The translations under genes and the position numbers were made by a program. This document shows, one piece after another, positions 24,830 to 36,509 of a stretch of 64,000 nucleotides of DNA. The notes under the pieces were generated by a model. The model was not told the DNA's origin. It saw nothing but the letters and a program-made list of their open reading frames with translations, and ran no database searches. Positions within the stretch are counted from its first letter, which is position 1, and each line of letters begins with the position of its first letter. Source of the DNA: Glossina fuscipes (lineage: Eukaryota > Arthropoda > Insecta > Diptera > Glossinidae); NCBI RefSeq assembly GCF_014805625.2, contig NW_023998422.1, positions 2,596,126-2,660,125 on the forward strand. Direction: 5' to 3'.

Positions 24830-25125
24830 TTAGGCCTTATAAAAGTGATCGAAAAAGTGGATCGATCCGAATCGTTAGCAGTAAAGTTCGTCCTTGGGCG
24901 AGAAAACGTCGATGTACCAAATTTTATCAAAATATCTCAAAAATTACGGGCTGTAGAATGAACATGAGAAAACAAGCGAGACCGACAGATAGATGGGCAG
25001 GCAAAGTTCAGAAAGTGATTCAGAATCGATCGGCATGCTAAATGTTGGGTCCATCTCAATTTCATCTGAATATTGCATACATCCGCGCAAACCCTTGTAT
25101 AACAAGTGGTGTGGGGTGCATTAAT
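24830..25125 (-). repeat. R1 dispersed repeat copy, reverse
   Basis: Inverse of the R1 core at about 24845 (GTGATCGAAAAAGTGGATCG), then TGTACCAAATTTTATCAAAA (inverse of GATGAAATTTGGTACA) and CGACAGATAGATGGGCAGGC. AGTGATTCAGAATCGATCGG, a TGGGTCCATCTCAATTTC head word and AAGTGGTGTGGGGTGCAT follow. All blocks are in the order expected for an inverted R1. Confidence 0.8.
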
Positions 25126-25129
25126 GGCT

Positions 25130-26755
25130 TTTTCAAATCAGTTAGTTATATTAAACTAACAATATATAAAGCTTTTTAGTCGCGCGAATCTCAAAGCTAA
25201 GTCTTTCTTTGAAATCTCAGCTGATAGATTTCAAATTTCAGGTATAGGTTCAAGGTAACAATATTGAATGATTTTCTACCCGATTGTTGACCGATTTTTT
25301 GAAAAAATATTTTTTTTTTTTTGTTATTTTCAAAAATCCTACTCGACTCACTAGATAATGAGTACCATTTTAAAAAAGATCGCGAACTATAGAAACCCGA
25401 CGGACAGAAGGAGATGCAAAAAAGTGACTTTTCTTTCAGAGTAAACAAATGAGTTTTTTCCCAATTTATATAAAATTTCAAAAGAAAAGTTAGCCAAATT
25501 TAAAAAAATTTTTTAAAATTCTTAAAAAAATGGAGAAACATTTGTCAAAAATTTGTTTCAACAAAATGAATTCTGTTTAGTAAACGAAATCGGGAAAATA
25601 CTCGCTATTCTAGTGCTTAAATCATAGCGTTACTCCCTTAAAGCATTTAGTGCGTTTTTCAAAAGCTAATTTAATTAGAGGACTTTATTGTGCTCCTGAA
25701 AACGAACGCTAGCATTAGCAACAGAAGAAGAATAGTCAAACCGCTACTCCATTAACCCCAATCGGACCACGATGCCTCTTTGAGTCTCTTTGAGATTAAA
25801 GCGTTAAAATTAATTTTTTCCACCATTAGATGTAGCACTTCTAAAAAAATGCATGACCTGTGGACAAGATTTTATATTGATATACAGTTTATTTTAATAC
25901 ATAAATGAATTTAAGCCACGAGCAAAACCAATAACATCTTAATTACTCTCATCATTCTCAGAAGTGACTGGCTGTCACATTGTGGTATGATTTCTTAAAA
26001 AAAAAAAAAATATTATTTGTACTCATACTAAACTAGAAGGAAAAAATGCTTGTTTAATTAATTAAAGAAAAAGCAAAGAACGTTAACCGAGACAATTACC
26101 AAAATCACTCTTCAAATCGAAATCATCAAAGAAATGAACGAGGAGCCTGCCTACTATAAACCTGCCACATGGACCGATGAAAAAGCGGTTAAACGATATG
26201 CGGCTCCTTAGAGAGATAAGCAAAAGAAAAATTCTCCAAACCAAAAGTGCGCTTGCGTCAGCATATCACGAACGACGCATAGATACATAATAGTTCGTAT
26301 AAGTGGAGCGCCTGCTGGTAACAGCCCCATAGAGTACAGTTATAGTAAACTCATAGGGACGGACGTTTAAGTTCTTAAGGTTAGATCAACATAGAATTGC
26401 GAAATTAAATACTGGCAAATTGATGACCAATAGGTTAAGAAGGAAAAGGCATCCCGTTGACGCTCTTTTGCGCAGCGTTCAACAGATTTGTTATTTAGCG
26501 AATAGGATATTTGAAAATATACAAACAAAAGATAAAACCAGGACATTATTCCGATATCAGAACGCGTGGAACAAACCGATGAGATATATATCCAGGTCAC
26601 AATTATATACAATTTTCCCGCCACGTGGCGTTTTAATCTTTACAACCAACAATAAATTTTTTTTTTTTGGGGTAACGAACCTTGTGCTGCTTCTAATTAT
26701 AAATAATTTCCCCTTCCTATTACTAGAACTTTTTTTTGTTTTACTGTGTGTCTTG
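25130..26755. other. Non-coding stretch, nothing recognised
   Basis: No gene. A/T runs at about 25312-25322 and 25990-26010. The overlapping 127- and 75-codon frames at 26.4-26.8 kb on opposite strands are mutually exclusive and unlike any family I know. Confidence 0.45.
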
Positions 26756-27020
26756 TTGCTAGAAGGAAGCTTCAGACAATCCATAGAGTATACACATCCT
26801 TGATCAGCATCAAATACTAAACTGGCTTAAGCTTGTTCCTTAGTCCATTTGACTGTTTGTCTGTCTGTGTGATGGATGTGATCTCTCTTTGACGCAAAAA
26901 TGCAGCAATCGGCTTCAAGTTTGGTATGAAAACTGGAGGTTCGTGCACGCATGTTGGCATTGAAATTGAGCCCAAATTGGTCAAAGGACACTATTTACTT
27001 TTCACACACCACAGGTCCAC
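26756..27020 (+). repeat. R3 dispersed repeat copy
   Basis: AGAAGGAAGCTTCAGACAAT (about 26761) with AGAGTATACACATCCTTGATCAGCATC, then a TGTTTGTCTGTCTGTGTG tract and later CCACGCCCACGCAA. The head resembles 30,752 and 61,105. From memory, GAAGCTTCAGAGACCC...TATATTCTTGATCAG sequences are common in fly genomes, but I cannot name the family. Confidence 0.65.
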
Positions 27021-27024
27021 GCCC

Positions 27025-27410
27025 ACGCAATACCTTAGTGTGTGAAAATTTAACTTCTTGCTTTTTTTTAGTCTTTTTTAGGATAACGATGATGGGTATG
27101 GAGGTTTGGTCGCCTACGAATACAAGTTTCTTCCTTCTTTACTTAACGCCTGTTTTTTGTGCCAATAATTAAAACCTTTTAAGCTTCACTTCTAAGTAGA
27201 GATAGACTTTTACCATTTACACATAATTTTTTTAAATTGTATAGAATGGGTACGCTATATATGTGTTCATGGCTGTGTACATATACAAATATATGTATGA
27301 AGACAACTCAGCTAAACAACCTCTTTTTAATGAATTACGAGCCATGTGTGTATGTACGTAGGTGAACGGCTAAAATTTTACATTTTTATAATTTACACAC
27401 ACATGAACAT
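27025..27410. other. Non-coding stretch
   Basis: No gene recognised. Scattered TATG words occur near 27260-27300. Confidence 0.5.
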
Positions 27411-27413
27411 ACC

Positions 27414-27414
<1 letters not shown>

Positions 27415-27445
<31 letters not shown>
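27415..27445. repeat. (TA)n tract
   Basis: A pure TA run of about 31 bp. Confidence 0.9.
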
Positions 27446-27447
<2 letters not shown>

Positions 27448-27449
27448 TG

Positions 27450-28810
27450 TGAGAGGAGTTGTTTTTGGAACAAATAAACGGGCAGACCAATCGTGCCGTT
27501 CAAAAAGAGTAAGAGGATTACTTCACTTTAGTGTTCTTTTAAGAATTGTTGTTGGTGTTTTCCTTTTGTTTTGATGGTAAAAAAGCTTACCTATTTCCAA
27601 CATCTCGATTTGACTTGATTCAACTTTATTCAATTTAACTTGGCTTCAGTCAGTTAGTTGACTCTTAAACCAAAGTGAATTGAGTTGAACTTCAAATAAA
27701 AAAAAAAAAAAAAAGGAAAAGAAAATAATAACAATAATTGAAGAAAATTTTTAATTGCTTATGTCGCGCCAAGGTTTTCGCCAACTTGTCAACGTCTATT
27801 TCGCAAATGCAACTGTGCATTTGTATTATTTATAATTTTTATAAATTAAATTTCACTTGCAAACCGATGTCTTTGAAGCCTTTCAATTATTTTCATTCTG
27901 CGCATTTCTGCTTTGATGCTATACAACTATTTAATGATGTTCAAGTGCTGAAAATGGATATGCTTATAAACGAATTTCAGAATTTAATAGAAATACTGAA
28001 AGGACAATTTATACCAACAAGAACACACTGACATTCATCTCAAGCGATTTAACTTAAACACACGTAACAAATGACGATAATGAAGCAACTAAAACGGAAA
28101 ATTTTAAATTTTTCTCCTCTTCTTAGAACGGAATTAAGCCCATACTCTAAATTTTTCCCCCATAAACTGTAATTTTTTATTCTTACATACCCAGCCAACC
28201 TTATCCACCGACTTACCCGCAAAAGTAAGACTAAGCTCTCGAACTCAATTACTAGTTGTCTACGTACCGCAGTGAGAGCGTACGGAATTCTCAACATTGT
28301 GGTTAGCTGGAATAAATGAATCGTTTTAGCCTTGACTGGTCTACTGACTTTACGCCCCAGCATAACTAATAAAGCGGAGATGTAAGCAAAGTGTTTTTTT
28401 GTGAGCATGTCGAACAAATCCGAAAAAAATAGGCGGGCGACTTTTCAGATGTGAAAAAAAAAGACAAAACTCATTTAGTCTTGTCTTGTAATTGATCGTC
28501 GTGAAAACAAAATGTTCTACGAAGTGCACAAAGCTATGATGGATGCCAGCCGCATAATAGCAAAGTGCAGTTCATGCTCCATATTTATCGGATGAAGCGT
28601 GGTTAAGAGCCGTTCCAAATCAACGAGACCATCACGGGTGCGTAGTGCAAACAATAGTTAATCAACTTGAGGCAAATATCTCTCTCATGCCGGCTTCTCT
28701 TAAAAGTTATAAAAAAAATTATATAACTACAAGAAGAATCTCATAGACAGCAATTATTAAGCATACGGTTTTTATCTGATATTTAGAATTTCGATTATGT
28801 CAATAACAAA
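27450..28810. other. Non-coding stretch, nothing recognised
   Basis: No identifiable gene. An A run lies at about 27698-27713. Frames at 27738-28031(+) and 28049-28417(-) have no family similarity that I can see. Confidence 0.45.
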
Positions 28811-28814
28811 TAAG

Positions 28815-29220
28815 TAAACTATATTCGGCTATGGCCGAATCTTTTATACCGACCTCCTTTATCTTAAAACAAACTCGAAGAAAATGAAATTTCAATACTC
28901 TACAGAATTGGATGGGCATGTCCGATTGTTTTTCTTTTTGTTCACCTGCTATAAAAAACGTGGCGGTAGGTTCTAAACTCTAGTTTAGGAGTAGTGAGAA
29001 AAAAAACACATTTTTGTTGTAGAAAACAGAAATATTCTCAGATGATGTCTTACTGTGGGCGCGTTCTTTGATTGATTGGATTCATTTCCAATACTCGCAA
29101 CGTTCAGACTTAAAATCGTTGGCTGCATTTTTGCGCCCAAGACTACGTTTACCAAAGCCAGGGAAACTAACGCACAAGCGGAAGGATACAAGATACGGGT
29201 CTATAGATCAAATTGAAACT
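28815..29220 (+). repeat. R2 dispersed repeat copy
   Basis: Starts with the near-palindrome ATTCGGCTATGGCCGAAT (about 28822) followed by CTTTTATACCGACCTCC and GGATGGGCATGTCCGATTG. From about 29023 it matches the second R2 module: AAAACAGAAATATTCTCAG, GGGCGCGTTCTTTGATTGAT and CAATACTCGCAACGTTC parallel the sequence at 43,553-43,640. Confidence 0.75.
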
Positions 29221-29224
29221 CGAT

Positions 29225-30480
29225 AATAAACAAGAAAGTATGTGATTCATAAGACCATTGAAGCTTTTTTGTTTTGGATGTTGCTAAACTCTTGACAAAA
29301 TGAACATATCTCCGTTCCCCGATGGTGAATATAAAGAAAATTAAAATAAAAATTTATCTTAACCGGCAGAATACATTCATATACGATGTGTCTTCCTCTT
29401 GCAGTTAAGAGCACGCATATAAGATGATGTTTGCTTGTGCACTTCAAAATTTGCATGTGGTCGCAACATTGACAGTGACCGCAGATGAAGGCAAGTCTAT
29501 ATGCATATGTGTACGCTGTACATAGACTCATATAAATGCACAAGTTTAAGGTCATGATGACAAGCAGCTTTAAATGCAAAAAAAAAAAAAAAAAAGGCAA
29601 CAACACAAGGGAAAGCCTTCTATAGGAACATGATGCAATATGTTATTTAAAAAAGAAAATCAAGCAAAAAAGCTGCAGTTGCTTTAAGCAAAATGCTGAC
29701 GATGTACATGCCTCACTAGTAGACATAGGAATGCACACGAATGAGTGAGAGCTGCTTGTGAGGATCATAACGATTTTCCATAGTAATTAACAATATTTGC
29801 ATAAAATTGTAAATACATTTCGTATTTGCATCGTATTGCATCTGACCAGATGACAGCCATGTTTGAAGCTTCTGCGCACTAAATTTTCGATTTTTCGCTT
29901 AACCTTTTACGATTAAAAATTCAGCAGCGATCATAATAACACTGGTAGGGCAGTCACTTTGACAGGTTACTTATTGAAGCCATATTGCATTTAATTAAAT
30001 TAACCGAAGAAATTTAATAAATCTCGCCGACCATTTCGTAAACTCGGAAATATATGTGGATCACTACGTGCTACAAGTCGTACTTTAAAAGAAAATATAC
30101 TAAATTTCTCTTTTAAACTATTTTTTTCAAATTTTTCCCATATCGAGGACATGTTTTCGCCCATAACTCGGGACTGATGTATCTAAATTGAAATATTTCG
30201 TAAAATTTAAACTTACAGCTCAGTTTTGGATAGGTAAGAAGAAAAATGAAATTCAATTTTATATAAAACATTTCCATTAAAACATCACCTTGGAATTTGG
30301 AAAACGCGCAAAAGGAAGGTCCAAAACATAAGCGAGAGTAAAGAAGTAAACGCATTACAGATGGCCAGCATTGAACGACTATATGGTTACGATTAACCGT
30401 GAAGGCGTACAGAAGAGTGTTTTTGAAAAATCATTATTCGGGAAGTGGTTCAAAAATGGGCAGTTCCAAACAATAGCGTT
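29225..30480. other. Non-coding stretch, nothing recognised
   Basis: An A run at 29578-29595, otherwise unique-looking. The 119-codon minus frame at 29247-29606 begins in the T-run translation and has no recognised domain. Confidence 0.45.
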
Positions 30481-30484
30481 CAAT

Positions 30485-30720
30485 AGCCTTCGCCCTCGTG
30501 CCAAAGTACGTCGATGTATAAAATTTCTTCTAAATAGCTCAGAAATTTCTCCCTTGCAGGTTGAACACAACAAAACAACGCGGACGGATGGATGGACAAG
30601 CTTAGAAAGTGATTCTGAATCGATAGGTCTAGTAAAAAGTGTACCTATCTCAAATCCCTCTGCAATCTCTCGCACTAGCTTAATACATCCTTGCAGCACT
30701 AGTTGTGTGTAGTACATAGC
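30485..30720 (-). repeat. R1 dispersed repeat copy, reverse
   Basis: GCCAAAGTACGTCGATGTA, GGACGGATGGATGGACAAGC and AGAAAGTGATTCTGAATCGA, then CCTATCTCAAATCCCTCTGC and CACTAGTTGTGTGTAGTAC, the order seen in the reverse copy at 24.8 kb. The two opposite-strand frames of 113 and 120 codons across it are chance. Confidence 0.75.
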
Positions 30721-30734
30721 ACAACATATTCGTT

Positions 30735-30900
30735 TTGTCAAAACGTTTACAACGCCTAAAAGAAAGCTTCAGAGATCCCATAACCTATATATATTTTTAG
30801 TTAATTATATATATTTTTAATTGACACCAAATTCTGAATCGATATCAGCATGTCCAACTGTCCGTTTGTCTTACTATACAATGTGTGTGATAAACATTTT
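30735..30900 (+). repeat. R3 dispersed repeat copy
   Basis: AAACGTTTACAACGCCTAAA and AGAAAGCTTCAGAGATCCCA, then a TATATATATTTTTAG-like run, ATCAGCATGTCCAACTGTCC and GTTTGTCTTACT. It starts directly after the reverse R1, so the two are joined tail to head. Confidence 0.65.
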
Positions 30901-30904
30901 TCCA

Positions 30905-31375
30905 CGCACTTAAAGTGCCGTATAAAGTGACTCTAAATTGAGTCTAAAGTGTTATTGAATCCAAAATGTATTTACGTTCAACTTAATCTATTGCAACCAC
31001 CTTGCCGTAATAGTACCGCATGATATTATTCAGATTGCAGTGTAGCTTCTTATTCGTCAGCGTATTTAAATAAATCAAAAATCGGACAACAGTGTATAGG
31101 CTAACATAATTCCTCACCTCCTCGCCAAGAAATATCGATAGCTAAACCTTGTTGCAGAGTAAAGTCTTGATTTCTTTATAAGAATAACCATTATATGTTG
31201 GGATTCAAAGTAAACCTATAGAGATTTACATACAGTAATAGATTGCAAATTAATTTTCGTTGCCATACTTCTCAAGTCTTGTTGTTTTATGCCCTAAATT
31301 ACTTGTGACACAAAGTTATATTAAGTTTGTGTGGGTGTTATGCAGCGCCCAAAAGGAATTGAAAGAGACACACCT
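30905..31375. other. Non-coding stretch
   Basis: No gene recognised. Confidence 0.5.
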
Positions 31376-31379
31376 TTTA

Positions 31380-31585
31380 TTATGTCGATCGATTCAGGAG
31401 GTCATTCTGAATCGATTTAAGTTCACGCACACCTTATCCATCTACACTGATTTGCTTGGGCGCAATCCTCAAAGGCTGTTTTTTCACCTACTTTCCATAT
31501 GACATCTTAAAGTCAATATATGAAGAACTGTAGGGTGATGGAAGATGTTTAATGGGTGGCCGTTGCCCACTACACTTTCTTTTTT
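31380..31585 (+). repeat. R1 partial copy
   Basis: TCGATCGATTCAGGAGGTCA, ACACTGATTTGCTTGGGCGC, TTTCCATATGACATC, ATATATGAAGAACTGTAGGG and the end word GGGTGGCCGTTGCCCACTA (31553-31571), which is a near-palindrome matching the ends at 4979 and 13,079. Confidence 0.65.
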
Positions 31586-31613
31586 CCTCCTTTTCTTTCT
31601 CGGAAATTTGAGA

Positions 31614-31690
31614 CTACCGCATCGCCAAGTCCATAAAAAGCTTGACTATCAAGTCGGCATAATATCTGGGTTAAATTCCCAGTCCGGTAG
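31614..31690 (+). ncRNA. tRNA-like 77-nt segment
   Basis: CTACCG (31614-31619) pairs perfectly with CGGTAG (31685-31690) as an acceptor-type stem. A T arm with a perfect stem, CTGGG (31666-31670) and CCCAG (31678-31682), encloses TTAAATT, giving a B-box-like GGTTAAATTCC. An A-box-like TCGCCAAGTCC follows the acceptor stem at 31622-31632. CTTGA-CTA-TCAAG (31641-31653) forms the anticodon-arm position, but the loop is too short, or non-standard if the stem is shortened, so I cannot assign an anticodon. The D stem is weak. It could be a tRNA pseudogene or a SINE head. It begins about 40 nt after the end word of an R1 copy. Confidence 0.55.
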
Positions 31691-31699
31691 AATCATATC

Positions 31700-33165
31700 T
31701 TAATTATGTTTGGTGTGTGGCTGTGCGCTATAGTCGATAAAATCAAACTTGTTGCGAAAATTCCATTTGCCATTAAATTTTTTAACAAACTATCTCCATA
31801 CAACGACTTTTTTTAAAATAAAGCGATATTTGCTGAATTGCAATGAAAGCGGTCGGATCTAAGCAATTTTCAAGAGGATTCGACCTTGAAGATAAACTTA
31901 TTACGAGGACAAATATCAGACAGACACACATTAGATAAAGGGGTTGCGGCAGAGAGGCTTTTAACGATTTCAAAAACGAGCTGGAATTGATTGATTGGTT
32001 ACTATGAACCGCTCTTTGCTGGCTAATATAATAAAAAACGTTAGTAACTAAAAAAAAAAAAAAAAAAAAAAAAAATAAAAGCAAATGAATATCTCATTCG
32101 TTATAAAAAACTATATAGATATTTCGTGCAGTCTCCGATACCGCATTTCTTCTGAATATTTACACTCCCCAGCATTAATGGTAGCCAGTTAACTGCATAC
32201 TATTATCTTATTCCACTCCTTACCCTGTATTCATTAGTTATCTTAAAGATGTTTAATTCTTGGAATGCTGGCAATTAAGAAGATTTTAACGGTCATAATG
32301 GTATTTAACGCTCTAAAGGATTGATTAATTTGGTCTTCGGATAAAACGTTTTGCTCATTAGCGGCGCATTTTCAGCGTTTACCGTACCTTATGCCAAATG
32401 CAGCATAAATGATATAACGGCCTTGGCCTTGAACTGATGAGTAATATAAGTTAAATAAAACGCAAACCAAAATCGTCATAAACTTAATTACCATTAAATC
32501 ATCAAAAGAATCTAAACGCAAGCGTAATTAAATGCATTTATGATTTTCTTCCTTTTTTGTTTTTGTCTTTGTTTTTTCTTATAAGACTTTTTAAGGTTCT
32601 TTTTTCAAAATTCAATTTACAATAGGAACTCTCCGCTTACCAGCAGTGGTAGTATATAGTAGTCTGACAAGTAATCTTTGAAAATTTTTGCAATTATTTA
32701 ACAGTTTTTCAGTTTCGTTTGCGTTTTGTTAACTTTTCGCTCTTGTGTACCAAAAAGCGATGATGCTTTTCTCTTAAGTTGGGTTAAAGGTTGCAATGGC
32801 TTAAAGCTATGAATACGAAAATTTAATTTTTCGAAACTACAATAAACAGAACGAAAAATTACAAACGCAAATAGATAAAACAAATACTTTACGAAAAATA
32901 ACTTTAGGGAAAATGTGCGAGAGAGAAACTCATAAATGCATATAAAACCCCATCTTACTACTACTTTAAAGGAAACCGAATTACTTTTCAAATTAAAATT
33001 AAAATTTTATGCAATAACGTATAGTAACAAAAGAGTAAATGTTCCGGCGAGAAATTGAGTAAAAATGCAAAAGAAAGAATTTTAAATGTTGTGTAAGACT
33101 CTTTTTACACTACACCCTACTCCTGGGAAAAAGCATTTAGCAAACCTTGGAATAAATGAAATCTT
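31700..33165. other. Non-coding stretch
   Basis: No gene recognised. Contains the poly(A) at 32050 and ordinary A/T-rich DNA. Confidence 0.5.
32050..32075. repeat. Poly(A) tract, 26 A
   Basis: A pure A run, one of the longest homopolymers in the window. Confidence 0.9.
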
Positions 33166-33169
33166 TGTT

Positions 33170-33560
33170 ATATCAACCGACTGGGAATCACTCCATCCGT
33201 CTCTCTCCTTTTCTTGCGTTGAACCTATCGCCCGCGATTTTTAAAATATTTTCATTAAATTATTTGCACTAACGTCTTTTGGCCAAAGGACGAGCATTAT
33301 TGAAAAAGGTACGGATCGGAAAGCTTTTTCGATCGAGGCTTTCCATATAACAAATTATTTTAAAAGTTAATTATATAAATAACTGTACTAAACAAGTTGG
33401 TGTAGAGTATCTAATGGTAGCTGTCATCCACTTAGTGTTCTTACTTGTTGTAAAGAAATACATAAAAATGAATGAATAAATTTTTCCGAGTCGATCGGAA
33501 TAGTAAAAAGGCGTTGCAAACGTCCCCTTGCACCACAGTTGGTGTAGATTATATAGACTT
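33170..33560 (+). repeat. R1 dispersed repeat copy
   Basis: CATCCGTCTCTCTCCTTTTC tract, TTGCGTTGAACCTATCGC, GGCCAAAGGACGAGCATTAT, then the core GTACGGATCGGAAAGCTTTT with CGATC, TTCCATATAAC, TATAAATAACTGTACTAA and AGTGTTCTTACTTG. A reverse-type tail GAGTCGATCGGAATAGTAAA and CCACAGTTGGTGTAGATTAT follow at 33,489-33,555, so parts of two copies may be joined. Confidence 0.75.
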
Positions 33561-33564
33561 CAAT

Positions 33565-34045
33565 TTTTAATACTCTTCGACATAAGTCGTTGGAAAATAA
33601 TACTTTGGCTCACTAGATAAATGTGAGAAGTTTCGGTAAATGAGATTAACTTTTTCTTCTTCTCTCTTCACTCTTCACTTTCTCTACCATATGGCAATAA
33701 TGACTATTTTTTTGGTACTCTATGATGGAAATTAGTCCAGTTTTTATATCCCAACTGACTGCAGTAAGTTTTAATCACAAGGATCCCTAAGAAGAGCAAT
33801 CGTTTATGTGGCAAAAAGATCGCATTTCTGGTGTTTCATGATGAAAATTGTTCTACAATAGTGACTCAATGTATTAATTTACTGTTTTAAGGTTAGGTCT
33901 TTTACTCCTCATAAAAGTGCCTATCGAAACGGAAAACTTTTTTATGGCAACGTCTGCTAATTTTCACCTGCTCGCTAGCAAAACGTGAAGAGCGCTTTAC
34001 GCAACAATAATTCGATTGATTCAGAAGATAAGTAATTTTAATTTT
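33565..34045. other. Non-coding stretch
   Basis: No gene recognised. The 5' part of the following mariner remnant may extend into it but could not be read. Confidence 0.4.
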
Positions 34046-34052
34046 CAAAATT

Positions 34053-34321
34053 ATGAAATTCGCATACGACCGTCCGTACCCAGCAAAAGCTATCAAAGAA
34101 ACAATCTTCAATTCGGACGAGGAAGTTCTAGTGCATTCCATATATTCTCCATATGTAGCCCTTTCCCATTGCCACTTGTGTCACAAAGAACTGTTAGCAA
34201 AGTCGATAAGTCGATATTAACTTCGCCTCTAAACTGGCAGGTTTTTACTGCCAGCCAACATAAGTTAACCGATCAATGGCGAAAGACAATATATAGGAAA
34301 GGGGAATACGTCGATTATTAA
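34053..34321 (+). pseudogene. mariner transposase C-terminal remnant
   Basis: One frame reads FAYDRPYPAKAIKETIF, then EEVLVHSIYSPYVALSHCHL. These fit the mariner blocks HDNARPHxAxxxKE (second catalytic aspartate) and EVLxHPPYSPDLAPSDYHLF (third). In this copy PDLAPSDY has become PYVALSHC, so the third aspartate is gone. After a frameshift, another frame gives ASQHKLTDQWRKTI and RKGEYVDY before TAA at 34319-34321, matching the family's C-terminal LPERWxKVIxxxGxY motif. So roughly the last third of the transposase is present, frameshifted and lacking a catalytic residue. The N-terminal two thirds were not found upstream. Confidence 0.8.
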
Positions 34322-34324
34322 TCC

Positions 34325-34845
34325 TTGTGGCAAATATATTTTAAATAAAGTTGAATTTTACCAGGAATCGCAACAAACTTATTTGTACACAAATTACATT
34401 TTGCGTATGATGATTGTATTCCTCTCGAAAAGCAAGTGTTTATTCCCTGCATTCCCGTACGTAAGGGAACTTTTAAACATTACCGAGTTATACTTTTGAT
34501 AGCATAATATGATTGCTGTGCGTAGATTTAATTGTTCCGACCAACAACACGACCTTAGCTATGCTAAGTTACAACCTCAATGTGTGTACTTACAAAATCT
34601 GTGTATGTTAGTGTGTGTGTGTGAAGACAGCAGCGAAATTGGCTGGCCATCAACACGTTGATAACAATTCTAAGAATATTCGGATTTGTTCCAAATGCAA
34701 ACGATACAGCAGCCAATCGCTTGAATTCAAAATATAAAAGAAAATGAACTTCAAAGTCGTATGATTTTATTGTAAATAAAATTGTTACTTAACTCGTATC
34801 GCATATGTATGGCTCAGACGATTCTTAACACATACATATCATACT
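34325..34845. other. Non-coding stretch
   Basis: No gene. A short GTGTGTGTGTGTG run lies at about 34610-34622. Confidence 0.5.
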
Positions 34846-34849
34846 TTCT

Positions 34850-35165
34850 ATACCCTACAGCATTTGAGGTACAAGCGCATCTTGAGTTAAGGGATATGTA
34901 CGCAACATCCGGAAGGACTTGAAATGGACTCATCTTTTATTAAACCGATTTATTCAACTAAGCTTATCTGCTTTCCTGTCCATCTCTCTGTTTTCTTGTG
35001 TTTAATGTATGGCCGCAGGATAGGAAATATTGATGAAATTTGGTACACTGACGTGTTTTGTTCCGCATCGGGCCACATTCACGACCACCTTCTATATAAC
35101 GCCTTATTTCGAAGACTCGTTAAATGCATGATTATGGACTGGAAAATAAAACTGTAGTGTTTTTA
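34850..35165 (+). repeat. R1 dispersed repeat copy
   Basis: CCTGTCCATCTCTCTGTTTT and CTTGTGTTTAATGTATGGCC, then GATGAAATTTGGTACACTGA (about 35032), almost identical to 12,927. TTCTATATAACGCCTTATTT, CGAAGACTCGTTAAATG and the closing AGTGTTTTTACTTG follow. The 77-codon frame here is repeat translation. Confidence 0.8.
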
Positions 35166-35169
35166 CTTG

Positions 35170-36135
35170 TTCAGCATGTACTAAATACTCCTAAGTAAAA
35201 TTTATCGCAATTGATGTCTTGCGGTCACGAAATGACCGTGACGAATGTTTTCCTCAGAGGAGCCAGGTAGGAAAGAATCGTACATTTCTAATAATATAAT
35301 GAGTATCTGAACAATATCAATTATATTTACAAACCTCGGTTAGACATTTAACAGGAACCTTTTACAATTTCTTACCAAGCGACAGTTTAAAAAGAATTTC
35401 ATTCTGGAATTCGGTACGTGAAGGCTCATATAAGCTATCCGATAGGGGTCGTGACGTGAAAAGTTTAAGAGCCACTCACTGACTGTATATAAAATAAAAA
35501 TACGAAAAACTCTTTTTTTCTCATTATCTTTTTATTTTTTTCTTTACCCATTTTTGATTTTCAGACTAAAAACTTAGCTGCACTAAGCAACACATTCAAA
35601 ATGTTTTAAATAAAATTTAATAGAAATAAAAGAAAAAAAAAAATTACTTTTAATGCCGCTAGAAAAACAAAGTCGTGCTTCAAGCTTTAGTTTGAAGTTC
35701 CTTTTATAAGCCAAATACCAAAAAAATAAAAAAATGAAGAAAAAAACCAAAAACAAAATTTGAAACCATTATGAGCTTTAATCAAGCCATATAATCGACC
35801 CAGAGACCATATCTTCTTCTTCGGTTGTGGCTTCTAAATTGATTTCTTATATAAATAATCATTTTTTTTTTTTTTTTTTTTTTTTGTTTCATCTTCTTGT
35901 TCTTCATCTTCTGGTTTTTCTGGTGTGTTTGAATGTGATATCATTATGTAATCGTTGTGGGTTATGAACTTTTGTCCTCGATTATTTCCACAGAAAATTT
36001 AACTTAATGATGCAGCACTTTAAGCATTTATTTCTAAGTACTTACGTCAGTATGTATGTCAGTTTGTAGGTAGGTATGCATGTAATTCGGAAAACATGAA
36101 CTCAAATAAAATCATACAAAACCGTTTATTTGTCA
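35170..36135. other. Non-coding stretch with poly(T)
   Basis: A pure 24-nt T run at 35862-35885, A-rich runs at 35628-35645 and 35720-35760. No gene recognised. Confidence 0.55.
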
Positions 36136-36140
36136 CACAG

Positions 36141-36202
36141 TTGTTGCTGCTGTTGTTGTTGCTGTTATTTTAGCTGATGTTGCTGATGTTGCTGATGTTG
36201 TT
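36141..36202. repeat. (GTT/GCT)n and GCTGATGTT nonamer x3
   Basis: Mixed GTTGTTGCTGCT units, then three perfect tandem copies of GCTGATGTT at 36173-36199 followed by GTTG. Confidence 0.85.
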
Positions 36203-36472
36203 GAAGGTGCCGTAATCGTTTTGAAACTAAGCCATTCTAACAAGATATGATTGATATTTGTACTGCAGAAAACAACCAATAAACCACAATCTAACTTTTC
36301 GAGTATTTCGAGACGTGGGTTAATTTACACTCTGCATGGATTTTGTCATTTTATTCATTCGCTTGTCATGTCAAATTTAATTGGGATTTCGTCACCGACA
36401 ATAGGTCTAATAAGAATACATTAATGCATGGCACTGACAGATATTCAATACTCTAATAAGCCAAAAGTAACG

Positions 36473-36474
36473 GA

Positions 36475-36506
<32 letters not shown>

Positions 36507-36507
36507 T
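36473..36507. repeat. (GA)n with GATA
   Basis: GAGAGATA units followed by pure GA. Confidence 0.85.
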
Positions 36508-36509
36508 GA

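Noticed and set aside
30371..30741. Overlapping 113- and 120-codon frames on opposite strands
   Set aside because: They lie across a reverse R1 repeat copy.
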